Below, one piece after another: positions 61,029 through 64,000 of a stretch of 64,000 nucleotides of DNA. Positions within the stretch are counted from its first letter, which is position 1. Each line of letters starts with the position of its first letter. The notes under the pieces are model-generated. The model had not been told where the DNA came from, did not search any database, and saw only the letters and a list, made by a program, of their open reading frames with translations. This DNA is from Dastarcus helophoroides. Its lineage: Eukaryota > Arthropoda > Insecta > Coleoptera > Bothrideridae. Made by a program: the position numbers and the translations under genes. Where the stretch lies: NCBI GenBank assembly GCA_028583605.1, contig CM053331.1:14678857-14742856 (forward strand). The letters run 5' to 3'.

Positions 61029-62918
61029 CAGTGTGTCCCACCGGGAATCGCCGCGATCGATATTTGACAAAGAACTCATCTAAAAAATTTAAGAACTTGG
61101 CAAAGTCGACAAGACCAACACAACCAAAATATTCGAAAAGTTGTAGTACTTTCGGTTATACCGAAAGTTGACACCAACTTCATTATTTTAAATAAGATAC
61201 GCTATATATTTTTGCATTTTTAAATTTTATTTGATCATTTAAGGTCATTTTGAATAACAAATATTGTTCCTAAAATTTATAGTTTTTAAGATAATTGGAT
61301 TTTTATTAAAAAAAATTGACAAAAGCAAGGTCCCACGAAATTCTTTGTATTTTTTACCAAAAACCAGACATTTATTTCATATTTGGCACATAAGTAGAAC
61401 ACATACAAAGCTATCTTGCACATGTTTCATATATTCAAAAACATTATACCGAGTGTTGAATTCAGGTCACCATATTTTGGTAAATTCAAACAGCGATAAC
61501 TTTGTTATCTCAAATGGAACACCATATATTTTTTTCACCCATCTAGTGCAGATATAAATTATTACCCATCTAGTGCAGATATAAATTATCTTTCAACTAA
61601 TATAGACATAGCGCGAGTTTTTTTACAATGTTTGGAATTAATTGCAATTTTAACTTTTTTTTTATTTCACATTCATTGATTTGTTATTGAGCAACATAGC
61701 AGTGGCATTATGAGTAGAAAAAAAATGAAATATTTTTTTGAAAAAGGAACAATCGATATCGACAATTAAATTATGAAACAATCAGTCAAATTATTAATAG
61801 TTGTTCAGAATGTGTAATGCAGTTAAAATTAAAACATGCCTAGTCGACATAATTGGAAATGCTATTTCGACATTTTTATTATTAACAACAAATTTTCTTC
61901 TATCTGATTTCGCTTTAACGGAGTCGAAATTTGTGACATTTTTTAACATTCCCTCTACTCGATTTTATGAGGGATTTACTTAATCTGGATATCGAACGGC
62001 AAATTTATCACTATCACATGTTCAGATTACTTTGTTATATCGTTAGAAAATAATAAACAATTTAAAATAATTCTCATTTCTGAAAAAGATGGTCTGGCAT
62101 GTTTTCATTTTAGCTTCACTATATGCTATATAAAATAAACTAGAAATAAATTGACAAATGGTTTCCTGATAATTTAATTGTCGATAAAGATTATGTCTAC
62201 TCATAACATCACAGATATGCTACCCGATAAGAGTCCTGTTAACGTAAAATGGGAAAAAAGTAAAGACAAAATCCAAATATTTCTAGAAGTTGTAACAACA
62301 ACCCTTGGAAAGATTATATCAAGTAAATAATAATCAAAATCTACATAAGAAAGGCTAAAAAAATATAGGAGGTTTCATTTAAAATAACAAAGTTATCGCC
62401 GTTTGAATTTATCAAAATATTCAGACGTGAATTCAACCCTCGGTATAAAATTTTTGAACTTATGAAAGTTGTGCCAGATAGCTTTGTATGTTTTTTACTT
62501 ACGCATTAAATATCAAATTATTAACTGTTTTCTGAAAAAAGATTCAAAGAATTCTTTGAGACCTTGAATCTGTCAAATTTTTTAATCATAATAATCCATT
62601 CTTCATGGTAGACCCTTATTGACCGGAAATATTATGTTTTTTTCAATTTATTTAACATTTCTTCGGCCCAGTTTGGAAATATTTAAATTTTTATGGTTTG
62701 TTGACAATTTTCTAAACAATTTTTGAAATGCGACTACGTGATATTTAAATTTATTGAAAACGTCACTTCAAGACAGTTCACAAATTAAGAGGTTAGTTTA
62801 TTTTACATAGAATAGGAATAATGAAAAATGGGAGATCAAAAATTAGATATGGAAAAAATTAAATTTTTTTTTTTTGATAAATTAGGAAAATGTAAAAAAA
62901 TACATAAAAAAGATTGTA

Positions 62919-62965
62919 GCACTGGACATCGATGTTTCGCTCTCATTTGAGCTCGTCAGCAGTGC
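62919..62965 (-). ncRNA. Hammerhead ribozyme in left arm of B2
   Basis: Minus-strand copy of the motif at 63557-63603, with every core and helix base the same: GCACUG/CAGUGC helix I, CUGACGA, GCUC/GAGC helix II, GAAA, CAUCGAUG helix III, UC cleavage site. Confidence 0.85.
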
Positions 62966-63556
62966 ATAACATGGAAAGGGAACAATAAGGAAAAAATATT
63001 TAAGAATAAAAAATTTTTAAAAATATATAAAAAAGAAAATTAAAGAAATTTTAACATGAATAGACGTTTCATCATCAATTTACTGTGTTAAAAATTTACT
63101 GTGTTAAAAATTTAAATATTTGAAGCCCGATCCACAAGAAACAACTACTCCGAGGGCTAATACCCCTTCCGGCATTGAACTACACTTGTGGGTCGAACTT
63201 ACATGCTCTTGGTGACTACTGTTCCTAACTGCTGAAATCTATTCAGCTTGGTAGTTAGAAGCACTCACCATTTGCGGAGTCCGTTCGTTCCGTTAGAGGA
63301 ATAGGTTTATTCTTCATGGTAGTAAGTTCGACCCACAAGTGCAGTTCAATGCCGGAAGGGGTATTAGCCCTCGGAATAGTTGTTTCTTGTGGATCGGGCT
63401 TCAAATATTTAAATTTTTAACACAGTAAATTTTTAACACAGTAAATTGATGATGAAACGTCTATTCATGTTAAAATTTCTTTATTTTTCTTTTTTATATA
63501 TTTTAAAATTTTTTATTCTTAAATATTTTTTCCTTATTGTTCCCTTTCCATGTTAT

Positions 63557-63603
63557 GCACTGCTGACGAGCTCAAATGAGAGCGAAACATCGATGTCCAG
63601 TGC
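63557..63603 (+). ncRNA. Hammerhead ribozyme in right arm of B2
   Basis: Helix I GCACUG (63557-63562) with CAGUGC (63598-63603), six perfect pairs. CUGACGA 63563-63569. Helix II GCUC (63570-63573), loop AAAUGA, GAGC (63580-63583). GAAA 63584-63587. Helix III is the self-complementary ACAUCGAUGU (63587-63596). Cleavage follows C at 63597. It is a full consensus, and the palindromic helix III again favours a dimer or a very tight hairpin. Confidence 0.88.
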
Positions 63604-64000
63604 TACAATCTTTTTTATGTATTTTTTTACATTTTCCTAATTTATCAAAAAAAAATTTAATTTTTTCCATATCTAATTTTTGATCTCCCATTTTTCATTA
63701 TTCCTATTCTATGTAAAATAAACTAACCTCTTAATTTGTGAACTGTCTTGAAGTGACGTTTTCAATAAATTTAAATATCACGTAGTCGCATTTCAAAAAT
63801 TGTTTAGAAAATTGTCAACAAACCATAAAAATTTAAATATTTCCAAACTGGGCCGAAGAAATGTTAAATAAATTGAAAAAAACATAATAATCCAATTATC
63901 TCAAAAACTATAAATTTTAAGAACAATGTTTATAATCCGAAGTGGCTTTAAAATATTAAATAAAATCCAAAAATGCAAAAATATATAGGATATCTTATTT

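Larger units (their letters stand above)
62599..63882. mobile_element. Ribozyme-bearing foldback element B2 nested in J3
   Basis: A 12-bp duplication CATAATAATCCA flanks it (62587-62598, 63883-63894). The first 32 nt (62599-62630) are not part of the palindrome and open with TTCTTCATGGTAG, a word that recurs at the end of the loop (63310-63322). Arms 62631-63202 and 63322-63882 are inverted and differ little. The loop is 119 nt. Each arm carries a full hammerhead in opposite orientation. The arrangement matches inverted terminal units of a Penelope-like element with no internal gene. Confidence 0.75.
61029..64000. mobile_element. Family J palindromic TIR element J3 (truncated by window end, hosts B2)
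   Basis: The left end CAGTGTGTCCCACCGGGAAT follows TA (61027-61028). The arm is collinear with J1's left arm to about 61540. A middle like J1's follows (CATTATGAGTAGAAA near 61708, CATGCCTAGTCG near 61844), then the returning arm from about 62340, cut by B2 at 62599. It resumes at 63895 and is still inside the element when the window ends. It has no protein-coding frame. Confidence 0.8.

Noticed and set aside
1..64000. CRISPR arrays, bacterial promoters or operons, tRNA or rRNA genes
   Set aside because: No regularly spaced short repeats with unique spacers, no dense coding and no cloverleaf or rRNA sequence were seen; content is eukaryotic repeats.

Overview
The window reads as a stretch of arthropod, most likely insect, nuclear genome. 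It is strongly AT-rich, has no dense coding, and is packed with decayed eukaryotic transposable elements (pogo, mariner, DD41D Tc1/mariner-like, MULE, hAT, Harbinger-like, two non-LTR retrotransposon fragments, solo LTRs). It also carries many long-arm TIR elements with TA target sites and foldback elements with hammerhead ribozyme motifs in their arms. I found no intact host protein gene, tRNA, rRNA or CRISPR array. The locus is best read as a large intron or intergenic desert. All calls come from reading the sequence; no alignments or searches were run. Boundaries given to the base rest on visible terminal repeats and target-site duplications; the others are approximate.

Layout. 0.57-3.65 kb: TIR element A1, split by palindromic element J1 and by ribozyme foldback B1. 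4.2-5.0 kb: D2. 5-10.7 kb: non-coding and unassigned. 10.7-14.8 kb: a pogo element F with a dead transposase, holding E, which holds D1. 15.0-16.2 kb: G. 17.8-19.3 kb: LINE reverse-transcriptase relic, TA microsatellite, possible solo LTR. 21.6-22.5 kb: mariner relic, ribozyme element B3, a C-family end. 26.1-27.4 kb: H1, solo LTR, long hairpin. 27.7-31.5 kb: A2, split by Harbinger-like I and by C1. 35-37.6 kb: foldback K and a hAT-like element. 39-40.1 kb: second LINE relic. 40.4-44.1 kb: J2, A3 and N-family pieces. 45.9-54.2 kb: a dense cluster made of DD41D element M inserted in a TA microsatellite, L nested inside M, N1, a ribozyme element with a repeat array, and a 600-bp tandem duplication. 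56.3-58.3 kb: a FLYWCH/MULE transposase pseudogene interrupted by a hAT element. 60.1 kb to the end: H2 and J3, with ribozyme foldback B2 inside J3.

How the parts relate. Several insertions are self-documenting, because another copy in the same window shows the empty site: J1, I and C1 in family A, and B1 in A. O in the MULE gene is documented by its 8-bp duplication and a preserved frame. This gives a partial order of insertion: A before J, I, C and B; F before E before D; M before L; J before B.

The most interesting content is the hammerhead ribozymes. There are eight sites in at least three sequence classes, and seven keep the CUGANGA...GAAA core with paired helices I and II. Helix III is reduced to short self-complementary sequence, the layout known for minimal, dimer-type hammerheads of Penelope-like retroelements. 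Two of the carriers share 12-13-bp target duplications, a 32-nt 5' extension and inverted arms. Two other loci share a ribozyme followed by a degenerate repeat array.
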